From Paraburkholderia phenoliruptrix (GTDB lineage Bacteria > Pseudomonadota > Gammaproteobacteria > Burkholderiales > Burkholderiaceae): a DNA stretch of 64,000 nt. A program made the translations under genes and the position numbers. Shown here one piece after another: positions 27,825 to 36,255 of the stretch. Numbering within the stretch: the first letter of the stretch is position 1; each line of letters starts with the position of its first letter. The stretch is from the NCBI RefSeq assembly GCF_019511605.1, contig NZ_JAEUAV010000008.1, positions 124,001 through 188,000 of the forward strand. The letters are read 5' to 3'. Under the pieces are notes generated by a model, which ran no database searches, was not told where the DNA came from, and was given only the letters and a program-made list of their open reading frames with translations.

Positions 27825-28760
27825 CTACCCGGCGGAAAGCGCCTGCCGCGCCACCCGGCACGCCGCCAGATCCCAGGCCGCACAGCCGACGCTTTTGAAA
27901 ACAACCGGCGTTTGCGACGGCGCCCAAGCCGCGTTGTCCAGCACCGAGGCAATGCCGCGCACGCCTGACCAATCCACGCCTGCCTGAATGAAATCGCCGG
28001 CTTCGTGTTTCGCGCCGGCCATGTCGTCGACGAAAAGCGCGCTGCCCGCCAAGGTCCGCGCGCCGATCTCCACCATCTCCGGCGTGAACGCGCCGACGCC
28101 GATCACGAGGCGCCCGGCGCGCGCCGCTTCGTCATAGACGGCCTGACGGCTGGTGGTCAGCGCAATCACCGTGTCGATGGAATCGGGCAACGCTGCATCC
28201 GGCTGGGTAAGCGGGCGCAACTCGAACGCCTTGCCGCGATGCGCGGCGCAAAACGCCTCCGCGCGTGCCGGCGCACTGCCCTTCACCCATACGCGGGCTT
28301 GCGGATACAGATCGCCGATCGCCTCAAGATGGTTCAGCGCCTGCGTGCCGGTGCCGATCAGCAGGAATTCGCGCGGCGCGGCGGCCGCGAAGGTGCGGAC
28401 ACCGAGCATCGACATCGCCGCGGTGCGGCGGCCTGTCACCGTCGGGCCGTCGAGAATGAAGAGCGTCTCGCCGGTGTCGGCGTCGAACGCCATCACCTGG
28501 CCATGGATGGTGGGCAAGCCGCGCGACCCATTGCCCGGGCAGACGTTGACGAGCTTGTGGATCGCGAGATCGGACGCGCTCGCCGGCATGGACAGCAGAA
28601 TGCCGCCGCCGTTGAGCGGCACGCCGAGCCGTTCGGGGCTGGCTATGCGCCGCTGCGCATAGTCGATGCTGGTGCGCTTCAATGCGTCGACGAGCGCGGC
28701 GTAAGGAGTCAAGCGCGCGGTCGCGGCGGCGTCGAACATCTGCGTGGTCGGACGGGTCAT
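27825..28760 (-). CDS. lhpI: Ornithine cyclodeaminase-family delta1-pyrroline-2-carboxylate reductase (LhpI-like)
   Basis: A 311-residue ornithine cyclodeaminase/mu-crystallin family protein, with HKLVNVCPGN and GRRTAAMSMLG in the substrate half and a Rossmann site (FLLIGTGTQALNHLEAI, about 131-147). The features fit the delta1-pyrroline-2-carboxylate/piperideine-2-carboxylate reductases rather than true ornithine cyclodeaminases. Family role: NADPH reduction of the cyclic imine to L-proline or L-pipecolate, a step in trans-3-hydroxyproline or D-lysine catabolism. A FAD amine/amino-acid oxidase-like gene two genes upstream could supply a cyclic imine, but that link is inference. Confidence 0.75.
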   Translation of the reverse strand: MTRPTTQMFDAAATARLTPYAALVDALKRTSIDYAQRRIASPERLGVPLNGGGILLSMPASASDLAIHKLVNVCPGNGSRGLPTIHGQVMAFDADTGETLFILDGPTVTGRRTAAMSMLGVRTFAAAAPREFLLIGTGTQALNHLEAIGDLYPQARVWVKGSAPARAEAFCAAHRGKAFELRPLTQPDAALPDSIDTVIALTTSRQAVYDEAARAGRLVIGVGAFTPEMVEIGARTLAGSALFVDDMAGAKHEAGDFIQAGVDWSGVRGIASVLDNAAWAPSQTPVVFKSVGCAAWDLAACRVARQALSAG

Positions 28761-28896
28761 GGGCTGATGGGTGTTGGTGGGGCGTGGGTGTGGACGCAGT
28801 CGGAACAGTCGATTCTACGACGCGTGACCGTCTGCCTGGCGTCTTGTCAAACCGGTTTCCCCGCGCATCGCGCATGAGCCGCCCGCGGATGCGGAC

Positions 28897-29166
28897 TTAC
28901 TGCGTCGCGTCCGGTTTCGCGCCGCTGTCGGCCGACTTCTTGCCGCCCTTGAACATCGCCCGGCAAGGCGGACTCAGTTCGTCGATGTGCTGTTTCATGC
29001 AGGCGGTGATTTTCGCCTTGTTGGGAATGTCGGACGCGCAAAAATGCATTGCGTCGCCGCGGCAGGCTTTGGCCTGTTCATCGCGGGTCGCCGCATGGGT
29101 TTGGGCCGCCGTCATAGCGCTGAGCGCGACAAAGCTCGCAGCGAGCAGGGCGTGAGTTTTATTCAT
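28897..29166 (-). CDS. Small secreted Cys-rich protein (GLG1-type cysteine-rich repeat)
   Basis: An 89-residue protein with a signal peptide (ALLAASFVALSAMTAAQTHA). One module has the cysteine spacing CRGDAMHFC, then C at the end of KITAC, then LSPPC, matching the short Cys-rich repeat (PF00839 type) seen in many proteobacterial periplasmic proteins of unknown function. A Lys/Ser/Asp-rich tail follows. I chose the ATG at 29166, with AGGAC nine bases upstream. Function unknown; the four cysteines probably form two disulfides. Confidence 0.8.
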   Translation of the reverse strand: MNKTHALLAASFVALSAMTAAQTHAATRDEQAKACRGDAMHFCASDIPNKAKITACMKQHIDELSPPCRAMFKGGKKSADSGAKPDATQ

Positions 29167-29301
29167 GTTGAGTCCTGTATCGCGGATGTCGATACAGGCG
29201 GGTAAGCAGAAAACGGGCCCGATCAGTTGCAAGCTGTTGCTGCGGGCGGTTACTGCCACCCCATCTGGCGTCGCCCGCGGCCTTCGTCCGCACGCGGCGG
29301 C

Positions 29302-29934
29302 TCACCCCTCACCGTAACGAAGCGTCATGCCGCGGCCCGCATAAAAGCGCGTGATCGTCGCAAACGGCAGATAGACATTCGCCTGCTGCGCCCCGATTCC
29401 CGAGGGATTGTGAAACCACACCCCGCCCGGATCGCGTCCATGCAGCAGAACCAGGTGCCCGCCGCGGCGCTGATTCGGCTCGTCGGGATAGCGGATCTCG
29501 GGGCTCACGGACACAATCGCGAGCGTGCGCGAATCCAGACGCGCGGCGATATGCTCGAGCGAAGCCTGCGGCAGCACGTCGACATGCACGCCGAACGCAT
29601 CTTCTACCCAAGCAGCAAACGGGCGGTAGATCAGGCCGTCCACGCCGCCGTCCTCGCGCATGCGATACACGCCGTGCCGCAACGCGTCGTCGAGCAGCGC
29701 CGCCCGCGGGCCGTGTTCGATGCCCCAGTAGTCGAGCGCGGACTCGAGGCACGTCAGACCGCAAAGGCGTTTGGCCCAAAAGCGGTAGCGTTGCCGATCC
29801 AGAAAGCCGCTTCGTTGCCAGCCTGGGTCGTCGCAAGGATCGCGGTTCTTCTCCACGATCGGGCCAACCCACTCCGGGCTACCCCATTGCGTGTAGTAAG
29901 GCACGCCGGTATGGCGCAACACGGGTTCATTCAT
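29302..29934 (-). CDS. C39-like papain-fold cysteine peptidase domain protein
   Basis: A 210-residue protein resembling the C39/papain-like fold: a Cys in CGLTCLESALDYWG (Cys58, with Cys62 next to it), a His in GGHLVLLHG (His160) and NPSG (Asn176) in catalytic order. There is no signal peptide and no ABC transporter, so it is not a bacteriocin-export C39 protein. The true substrate is unknown. Start ATG 29934 (MNEPVLRHTGVPYYTQWGSP) begins with the fold; the longer frame is a shadow of the next gene. It lies 28 bases downstream of the FAD oxidoreductase gene and is probably co-transcribed with it. Confidence 0.75.
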   Translation of the reverse strand: MNEPVLRHTGVPYYTQWGSPEWVGPIVEKNRDPCDDPGWQRSGFLDRQRYRFWAKRLCGLTCLESALDYWGIEHGPRAALLDDALRHGVYRMREDGGVDGLIYRPFAAWVEDAFGVHVDVLPQASLEHIAARLDSRTLAIVSVSPEIRYPDEPNQRRGGHLVLLHGRDPGGVWFHNPSGIGAQQANVYLPFATITRFYAGRGMTLRYGEG

Positions 29935-29962
29935 GCTGATGCGAAAGAGAAAAGCGCCGCGC

Positions 29963-31303
29963 TCACAGCATGCTGCGAGGCCGCTGCATCGTGCCGTCGA
30001 AAAAGCGCTGCAAACGGAACGCGGACAGATCGAGCGACGGCTGTCCGCCGTCGTTGAACTCCGCCAGCAGCTTGCCGACAATCGGTCCCATTGCAAAACC
30101 ATGTCCGCAGAATCCGGTGGCGATGGTGAGACCGGGCACTTGCGGCGGCGCGTCGATGACCGGAATGCCGTCCGGCAACACGTCGATCAGACCGGCCCAC
30201 GACTCCACCACCTGCGCGTCCTTCAACGCGGGAAAGAGCGCGCGCAGTTTCGCGAGCGCACGCGGCGCGTGGCCCGCGTTCGGCTGCGGCTGCGGATCGC
30301 GCGGATGCAGCACGCGCTCGTTTGGCGGCACGACGCCCGGCAAACGGTCGCGCAAATCGCGCAGACATGCGCCGTTCAGATGAAAACTGAATTTCTCGCG
30401 CTGACTCCACAGTTCCGGCAAAAACCACTTGAGCGCGCGGAAGTGGCCGAGCGTCATGTCGACGTCGACCTGCATGTCGTCGGCGAGATTGATCGCGCCG
30501 TTCGCGCGCTGCCGGATGCCAAGGCCATGTCCCCAGAAAGTCGATGCGCTCACGACTGGCAGTGGATTCGTGCGCATGCAGGTACCGCGCACCGCCTGCT
30601 GGGGCAATTCGAGGCCGATTGTTTTCAGCAGGCGCCAACTGCTCGCGCCCGCGGCGCAAATGAAACGCGACGTACGCACCGTGCCGCGTTCAGTCACCAC
30701 GCCGCTGATCGCGCCAGCCGCGCGCTCCATGCCGAGCACACCGCAGCCTTCGAAGAAAAGCGCGCCGGCTTGCGCGGCCCGCGCGGCGAAAGCGGCTGCC
30801 GTGCGGCGCGGTTCGGCCTGACCGTCGCTTGGCGTATAGAGTCCGCCGAGCGCCGGACCTTGCATGCCGGACACCACCGTGTCGATCTGCTTGCGCTCGA
30901 GCGTGCGAGTATCGAGCCCGTGCTGCCGCGCAACGTCCATCCATTGCTGGAACGAGGCCCAGTCCGCCTCGTCGGTCGCGACGTAAAGGCAGCCGCCCTG
31001 GCGCCACTCCAGATCGAAGTCCAGTTCGCGCTCGAGGTTGGTCCACAACGCAATGCCGGCCATCATCAGCGGGACTTCCGCCGACTCGCGGCCCTGCTGA
31101 CGCACGAAACCCCACGCACGCGACGACTGCTGTCCGGCAATCCGCGACTTGTCCAGCACGACGACGGACAACCCGCGCCGCGCGAGGTAGTAGGCGGCCG
31201 CGCAACCCATGATGCCGGCCCCGGCGATCACCACGTCGGCCCGCTCGGGGAACGGCTGGTCTGCGGACGTGAAACCGGCATGAAGCGGATAGGTGGTCGT
31301 CAT
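29963..31303 (-). CDS. FAD-dependent oxidoreductase of the DAO (D-amino acid/sarcosine oxidase-like) family
   Basis: A 446-residue flavoprotein with the FAD-binding DVVIAGAGIMGCAAAYYLAR motif (about 23-42) and a DAO C-terminal signature (ATGFCGHGFAMGPIVGKLLAE). Proteins of this family oxidise secondary or primary amines of amino acids, such as sarcosine, glycine or D-amino acids, to imines. The exact substrate cannot be read. It is first in a leftward pair with the C39-like gene, and the LhpI-like imine reductase lies further along on the same strand. Confidence 0.85.
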   Translation of the reverse strand: MTTTYPLHAGFTSADQPFPERADVVIAGAGIMGCAAAYYLARRGLSVVVLDKSRIAGQQSSRAWGFVRQQGRESAEVPLMMAGIALWTNLERELDFDLEWRQGGCLYVATDEADWASFQQWMDVARQHGLDTRTLERKQIDTVVSGMQGPALGGLYTPSDGQAEPRRTAAAFAARAAQAGALFFEGCGVLGMERAAGAISGVVTERGTVRTSRFICAAGASSWRLLKTIGLELPQQAVRGTCMRTNPLPVVSASTFWGHGLGIRQRANGAINLADDMQVDVDMTLGHFRALKWFLPELWSQREKFSFHLNGACLRDLRDRLPGVVPPNERVLHPRDPQPQPNAGHAPRALAKLRALFPALKDAQVVESWAGLIDVLPDGIPVIDAPPQVPGLTIATGFCGHGFAMGPIVGKLLAEFNDGGQPSLDLSAFRLQRFFDGTMQRPRSML

Positions 31304-31404
31304 CGAGTGAGGAAGTTTTTAAGTGCGGGCATAATCTTCGCAGGCAGGCCGGTAATCCGCAATGCAGCGCTTGCAGCGCAGATCTGGAAAGCCCGTTCGG
31401 GTCC

Positions 31405-31439
31405 GCGTTCGGCGTTCGGCGTTCGGCGTTCGGCGTTCG
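31405..31439. repeat. 7-bp tandem repeat, five copies
   Basis: The heptamer GCGTTCG occurs five times in perfect tandem, between the FAD oxidoreductase start and the hipBA operator array. It is a likely slippage-prone locus; no function is evident. Confidence 0.9.
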
Positions 31440-31465
31440 GATCTTCACCCCGGGCATGGTTCATT

Positions 31466-31588
31466 TATCCGCCAAACGAATAATCGGTAAATATCCGCGC
31501 AACAGATACGCTCGCGCTCTATTCGCCCGGCGAATATTTGCCAAATATCCGCGATACGAATAAACTACAAATATTCGTTTGCCGGATA
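31466..31588. promoter_or_regulatory. Array of five HipB-type operators upstream of hipBA
   Basis: Five 17-bp sites fit TATYC-N7-GRATA: 31466 (TATCC..GAATA), 31492 (TATCC..AGATA, weakest), 31520 (TATTC..GAATA, perfect palindrome), 31546 (TATCC..GAATA) and 31572 (TATTC..GGATA). Their starts are 26, 28, 26 and 26 bases apart. The best promoter candidate (TTGCCA at 31538, 17 bases, TAAACT at 31561) encloses the fourth site. In E. coli HipB binds TATCC-N8-GGATA operators, so autorepression by HipB(A) is strongly suggested. Confidence 0.8.
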
Positions 31589-31594
31589 TTTGCC

Positions 31595-31849
31595 ATGCTG
31601 CATGTCATCGCCACCCCGGATCAGATTGCCCAGATTCTTGCCGCCAGCCGGCGCCAGGCCGGTCTGACGCAAACCGAAGCCGCCGCACGCGTCGGCGTGA
31701 GCCAAAGCCGCATTTCCGCGTGGGAAACCGACGCCGCCGCGCTGACCGTCGCACAGCTGCTGTCCCTATGCGGCGCGTACGGCATGCAACTACAGATGCG
31801 CGACAAGAACCAGCCGCAAGAGCAAGCGGCGCCGCAGGCCGAGTGGTAG
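31595..31849 (+). CDS. hipB: HipB-like antitoxin, XRE-family DNA-binding protein
   Basis: An 84-residue protein with one Cro/C1-type helix-turn-helix (ASRRQAGLTQTEAAARVGVS, then QSRISAWETD). It is directly followed by hipA after two bases, the usual antitoxin-toxin order. I chose the ATG at 31595; the frame upstream to 31538 runs through the operators. Known role: binds operators through the HTH, and holds HipA inactive in complex. The C-terminal tail is Gln-rich and short. Confidence 0.9.
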   Translation: MLHVIATPDQIAQILAASRRQAGLTQTEAAARVGVSQSRISAWETDAAALTVAQLLSLCGAYGMQLQMRDKNQPQEQAAPQAEW

Positions 31850-31851
31850 GC

Positions 31852-33195
31852 ATGGCGCGGCTCACTCATTCACGCGCGCTTTCGGTGTGGGCGAACGGCG
31901 AGCGTGTCGGCACATGGCGCCTTCCGCCTCGCGGTCCAATGGAATTTTCCTACGACACGGCGTGGATCGGCTCGCCCGCCGGCCGGCCCTTGTCGCTCTC
32001 GTTGCCTTTCATGCCTGGCAACATGGCGCACAAAGGGCCGCGCGTGCTCAATTATTTCGACAATCTGCTGCCCGACAGCGAGGTCATCAGAAAGCGTATT
32101 GCGCAGCGCTACCGGACCGGGACGCTCGACGCCTTCGACCTGCTGCAAGCCATCGGCCGCGACTGCGTGGGCGCCGTGCAGTTGCTGGCCGAGGACGAAG
32201 CGCCGGTGGGCGTCGACCGGATCGAAGGTACGCCGCTTTCCGAGGGCGAAATCGAGGCAATGCTGACGCGCACGGTCAGCGCGCCCGCGCTCGGCCCGGC
32301 AGAGCAAAGCGACGACGACTTTCGGATTTCCCTCGCGGGCGCGCAGGAAAAGACCGCACTGCTGTGGCACGACGGGCAATGGAAGCGGCCTCACGGCGCG
32401 ACGCCCACCACGCACATCTTCAAGCTGCCGCTCGGACTTGTCGGCAACAAGCTGGCAGACCTCAGCACCTCCGTCGAAAACGAATGGCTATGCCTGCGCA
32501 TCCTGCGCGCCTATGGCCTACCGGTGGCGAACACGGAAGTCATGACCTTCGGCAGACAGCGCGTGCTGAGCGTCGAGCGCTTCGACCGGCAACTGCATTC
32601 AAGCGGCCAATGGCTGCTGCGCCTGCCGCAAGAGGATTTTTGCCAGGTGTACGGCGTGCCCTCGCATCGCAAGTACGAGAACGAAGGCGGTCCCGGCGTG
32701 CTCGACCTCGCGCGCGTGCTGCAGCAATCGGTCGCGGCCTCGCAAGACATCGAAACGCTGCTCGCGAGCCAGATTCTGTTCTGGATGCTCGCCGCGCCGG
32801 ACGGCCACGCGAAAAACTTCAGCATTCGCCTGCTCGCGGGCGGCCAGTACCGGCTCACGCCGTTGTACGACGTCATGTCGATCTGGCCAGTGGAAGGCAA
32901 CGGCCCGAACCAGTGGTCGTGGTTCAAGGCGCGCCTTGCGATGGGCATGTGGTCGCGCAGCAAGCACGACGCTTTTCGCGACGTGCAGCGGCGCCACTTC
33001 AACACCATGGCGCTCAAGTGCTCGTATGGCGCAAGCGCCGAACCGCTGATAGAACGCCTGCTCGAACAGACGCCACAGGTAATCGATCAGGTCTCCGCAC
33101 AATTGCCCGAGCGGTTTCCCGGCAAGGTCGCAGAACGCATCTTCAAAGGTCTGAGGAATTCGGCGGCAAAGCTGGCGGCCATGCCGCCCAACTGA
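31852..33195 (+). CDS. hipA: HipA-type serine/threonine kinase toxin
   Basis: A 447-residue HipA with both domains: an N-terminal subdomain (about 1-105) and the kinase core. Key residues are present: Ser160 in RISLAGAQEKTAL (matching the autophosphorylated Ser150 of E. coli HipA), the catalytic loop DGHAKNFSI (Asp317, Asn322) and YDVMS (Asp340) as the metal-binding Asp. Known role in E. coli: phosphorylates glutamyl-tRNA synthetase, halting translation and causing persistence. With all catalytic residues intact, activity is expected; the target here is not proven. Confidence 0.92.
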   Translation: MARLTHSRALSVWANGERVGTWRLPPRGPMEFSYDTAWIGSPAGRPLSLSLPFMPGNMAHKGPRVLNYFDNLLPDSEVIRKRIAQRYRTGTLDAFDLLQAIGRDCVGAVQLLAEDEAPVGVDRIEGTPLSEGEIEAMLTRTVSAPALGPAEQSDDDFRISLAGAQEKTALLWHDGQWKRPHGATPTTHIFKLPLGLVGNKLADLSTSVENEWLCLRILRAYGLPVANTEVMTFGRQRVLSVERFDRQLHSSGQWLLRLPQEDFCQVYGVPSHRKYENEGGPGVLDLARVLQQSVAASQDIETLLASQILFWMLAAPDGHAKNFSIRLLAGGQYRLTPLYDVMSIWPVEGNGPNQWSWFKARLAMGMWSRSKHDAFRDVQRRHFNTMALKCSYGASAEPLIERLLEQTPQVIDQVSAQLPERFPGKVAERIFKGLRNSAAKLAAMPPN

Positions 33196-33503
33196 GCGCA
33201 TCGGCAGGAGCCCGGATGGATATGACCCGTTTTCGCCGGTAAAATGCGTCTATTCAGAACGCATCGAAAAGCGCGTGCCTGAGCGCACGGGAGAGTCCGA
33301 AGCGCATCGCCGTATCGGCGGGATTTCCGGCTGCATGAACAGACGCAACGCCGCGGTTACAAAACGCCGACTGCGCGGTTTTTTGCGGTACATTTGCTGT
33401 CCCCCGCGTAGCCGCGTTGCGCTGCGTGCATGATGCATCGCCGCGTTACGCCTGCCGTATCGCCCCTCCACAGCCTTTTAAGAACGGCGGATTCTCACGC
33501 AGT
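33196..33503. other. Intergenic region hipA to BetR-receiver gene
   Basis: About 308 bases with several short inverted repeats (ATGCGT/ACGCAT at 33244-33264; CGCCG-TAT-CGGCG near 33309) and a GCGCGGTTTTTTG stretch near 33375-33387 that could end hipA transcription. No single strong terminator or promoter stands out. Confidence 0.4.
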
Positions 33504-34358
33504 ATGACCAACGAAACACACTCACCTGACTCCATCGCAGTCGCCGAGCGCGTGCGCGAGTTGATGAGCCGGCACGGAATCGGCAAACGACAGCAAACCA
33601 CGGAACTTTGCCGCATCCTCGATCTGAGCTTTTCGCAGGGACACCGCAAGCTGCGCGGCAATAGTCCGTGGACTTTGTCGCAGATCAAGAAAGTCGCTGA
33701 AGTATACGGCGAACCCGCTGCACAGCTGTTCGGGGCACAGTCGCTCGATCCCGGCATGGTCGGCGCGATCGCGCAAGAAGCTGTCTTCTGCATCGGCGCG
33801 ATGGAGCTGCCATGTACCGCATGGGTCGGCGCGGCACTCGAAGCGGGCAGCCGTCCGGAATTCGTCGCCTACTCGAAACTCGGCCAGTGGCGCGTTGCGC
33901 GGCACGACGGCGCGCTTTACGGCAGCGCCTACGAGGTTCATAAGATCGAGATCTACCCGCGTCGCGGGGAGACGGACAAGCCCACCATCGCCGTGGTGGA
34001 CGACGATCAGGCGAGCGCCGACAATCTGCGCGACTATCTGGAACGCAGCGGCTTTGCCGCAGTCGCCATCTACGGGCTTGCCGCCTTTGCCGAGCAACTG
34101 CAAAGCCAGGTGTTCGACGGCATTGTGATCGACTGGCTGTTCGGCTCGCAAACCTCGGCGGCCGCGATTCGCGCGGTGCGGGCCTCGGAAAATCCGGATG
34201 CGCCAATTTTCGTGCTGACCGGCGAATTGCTCACGGGCAAGGCGAGCGAGTCCGAAATCAGCCAGGTGATCCGCAATTACGACGTTGCCTGCTATGAAAA
34301 GCCGGCACGCATGGCGATTCTGGTGGCCGACCTGTCCAAGCGGCTGAATCGGCCGTGA
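33504..34358 (+). CDS. BetR-type helix-turn-helix protein fused to a receiver domain
   Basis: A 284-residue regulator. The N-terminal part (about 10-80, VAERVRELMSRHGIGKRQQT, then a SFSQGHRKLRG recognition segment) matches the BetR DNA-binding domain. A middle region of about 75 residues is unassigned. A CheY-like receiver runs from 160 to the end with acidic pair Asp166/Asp167, phospho-acceptor Asp210, Thr239 and Lys266, all in place. The order is DNA-binding first, receiver last, the reverse of ordinary response regulators. It faces the hybrid histidine kinase gene, its likely partner. Start ATG 33504. Confidence 0.8.
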   Translation: MTNETHSPDSIAVAERVRELMSRHGIGKRQQTTELCRILDLSFSQGHRKLRGNSPWTLSQIKKVAEVYGEPAAQLFGAQSLDPGMVGAIAQEAVFCIGAMELPCTAWVGAALEAGSRPEFVAYSKLGQWRVARHDGALYGSAYEVHKIEIYPRRGETDKPTIAVVDDDQASADNLRDYLERSGFAAVAIYGLAAFAEQLQSQVFDGIVIDWLFGSQTSAAAIRAVRASENPDAPIFVLTGELLTGKASESEISQVIRNYDVACYEKPARMAILVADLSKRLNRP

Positions 34359-34392
34359 ACGAGCGTACCCGGCGAATGTCGCGCGCCGTACG

Positions 34393-36255
34393 TTAGACGG
34401 TATGCCGCGACGCCAGCGCACGCTGCAACGCGTCGCGCAAATCGCCGTAATGTACTGGCTTTAATAACGCTTCGAAAAACGGCCGCGCGCCCGAGCCGCT
34501 GTTGCTCTCCCCCTCTGTCACCTGCTCGACCTCGGCCTCCGGTGCATACGCGCTGACCACGATCACCGGCACGCCCGCTACCCGGCCGCCGCGCGCCGCG
34601 AGATCCGCGAGAAACGAATAGCCGTCGCGTCCCGGCATGTGCAGATCCAGCAGCACGACGTCGCAGCGGCCCGTGTCGAGCCATGCGAGCGCAGCGTCGG
34701 CGTCGGCCACGGCGTGCGCGTCGTAGTCCATGTGCGCGACCATTTCGCTGAGCGACTCGCGAATCAGCCGGTTATCGTCGACGATCAGCACGCTCGGCCG
34801 CGCGCCGCCCGGCTCGGCCTGCGCCTGCGCGCCGCGCGAAGGCGCGGGCGCGACTGGCGAGACCGGAATGGTCACCGTGAAGGTGGTGCCCTCGCCCACC
34901 ACGCTCGCCACTTCGACATTGCCGCCAAAGAGCCGCACCAGTCCCTGCACGATGGTGAGCCCCATGCCCGCGCCTTCGAAGCGGCGCGTGCGCGAGCCGT
35001 CGAGTTGCGTGAACTCCTGGAAAATGAGCGGAATCTGCGCCTGCGGGACGCCCGGCCCCGTGTCGCTGACCACGAAGCTCAACAGCGCCGGGCGCTGCAT
35101 CAGCTTCACGCGGATCGTGCCGGTCTCCGTGTAGCGGATCGCATTGGTGACGAGGTTGTTGACGATCTGGCGAATGCGGTGCGGGTCGGAGTCGACCAGC
35201 CCCGTCACACCGCTCGCCTCGCTTTCGAGCTTCAGCCCGCGCGCCGCGGCGGACATTGTATGTTCGTCGACAATCGACGCGAGCAGCTCGCGTGGCTCGA
35301 AGTGCTCGTGACGCAGCTCGAGCTTGCCGGCGCCGAGCCGCGCGTAATCGGTCAAATCCTTCATCTGCGCTTCGAGATGCCGCGCCGCCGTTTCGAGCCG
35401 CTGGATCACCTTGCGGTCGGCTTCGGAGTGATAGTTAAAGCCGAGCAATTCGATCGACGAAACAATCGCATGCAAAGGCGTGCGCAGTTCGTGACTGATC
35501 ATGCCGAGGAACGCATCTTTCGCGAGACTCGCCTCGCGCGCCGCGCGGCTCGCCTGGTGTTCGGCCTCGAGCGCCGCGTGCTGCTGATGCATGAGACGCG
35601 TGCGGCGCCGGCCGTTGACCACGAGCAAGAGCGTTGCCGCCGCCGACAGCAGCAGCAGGACCATGCCGCCCGCAAACAGCAAGCGGCGCTTGTCGATGAA
35701 ATCGCGGTTCAGCGCCTCGCGGTCGGCGACGTCGGCGAAACGGCGGCTCAGCGCCAGATCGTTGACTTCGTTCCAGTGCTGGCGCAATTGCGCGACCACC
35801 CGGTTGACGCCGCCGGGGTCCTTCGGCAGGGCCGCGACGTCGGGAGCGAGGCCCCTGAGCATCCGGTCGAGCGCGTGGATTTCATCCAGTTGTCGCTGCA
35901 CCAGCGCGACCTGCGTGGTGAGCCTGAGTGTGGAGCCCTCCATGACGTGCAGCTTCGACTGCAGCAACTGGTAGCGCAGCGTGATGCGCGAGTAGTCGTC
36001 GTCCACGCCGGCCTGATACAGCAGCAATTGGTTCTCGAAGCGCGCATAGGCAATTTGCAGTTGCGCCGCGTCCCAATAAAAGCCGTCGTACGAGCCGGTC
36101 AGCGACTCAGTAGTATCCGGATTGAGCAGGTTCGAGTAGAGCAGATAGCCGATGGCGCCGGCGGGCGCCGCAAGCGCGGTGAGCCAGATCAGCACATAAA
36201 AAAACCGGCGCCACGGACGGCGCGTTATTTGACGATGAGTGCCTTGATCTGCCAT
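34393..36255 (-). CDS. Hybrid sensor histidine kinase with C-terminal receiver
   Basis: A 620-residue membrane kinase. Transmembrane segments lie at about 18-40 and 193-213 around a helical periplasmic sensor of about 150 residues. A HisKA domain (SHELRTP, His255) follows, then an HATPase domain with N, G1 (DTGPGV) and G2 (GAGMGLTI) boxes, and a C-terminal receiver with phospho-acceptor Asp537 (LLDLHMPG). Signal unknown. The 5' end overlaps the molybdopterin-fold gene by 31 bases, so they are coupled. The receiver probably passes phosphate through a separate phosphotransfer step or modulates the kinase; a cognate regulator may be the facing BetR-receiver protein. Confidence 0.9.
   Translation of the reverse strand: MADQGTHRQITRRPWRRFFYVLIWLTALAAPAGAIGYLLYSNLLNPDTTESLTGSYDGFYWDAAQLQIAYARFENQLLLYQAGVDDDYSRITLRYQLLQSKLHVMEGSTLRLTTQVALVQRQLDEIHALDRMLRGLAPDVAALPKDPGGVNRVVAQLRQHWNEVNDLALSRRFADVADREALNRDFIDKRRLLFAGGMVLLLLSAAATLLLVVNGRRRTRLMHQQHAALEAEHQASRAAREASLAKDAFLGMISHELRTPLHAIVSSIELLGFNYHSEADRKVIQRLETAARHLEAQMKDLTDYARLGAGKLELRHEHFEPRELLASIVDEHTMSAAARGLKLESEASGVTGLVDSDPHRIRQIVNNLVTNAIRYTETGTIRVKLMQRPALLSFVVSDTGPGVPQAQIPLIFQEFTQLDGSRTRRFEGAGMGLTIVQGLVRLFGGNVEVASVVGEGTTFTVTIPVSPVAPAPSRGAQAQAEPGGARPSVLIVDDNRLIRESLSEMVAHMDYDAHAVADADAALAWLDTGRCDVVLLDLHMPGRDGYSFLADLAARGGRVAGVPVIVVSAYAPEAEVEQVTEGESNSGSGARPFFEALLKPVHYGDLRDALQRALASRHTV

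Noticed and set aside
25927..27987. 686-codon ORF antisense to zwf
   Set aside because: zwf is certain from its motifs; the antisense frame has no family features.
31405..31439. Short tandem repeat as a CRISPR array
   Set aside because: Seven-base units without spacers; no cas gene in the window.
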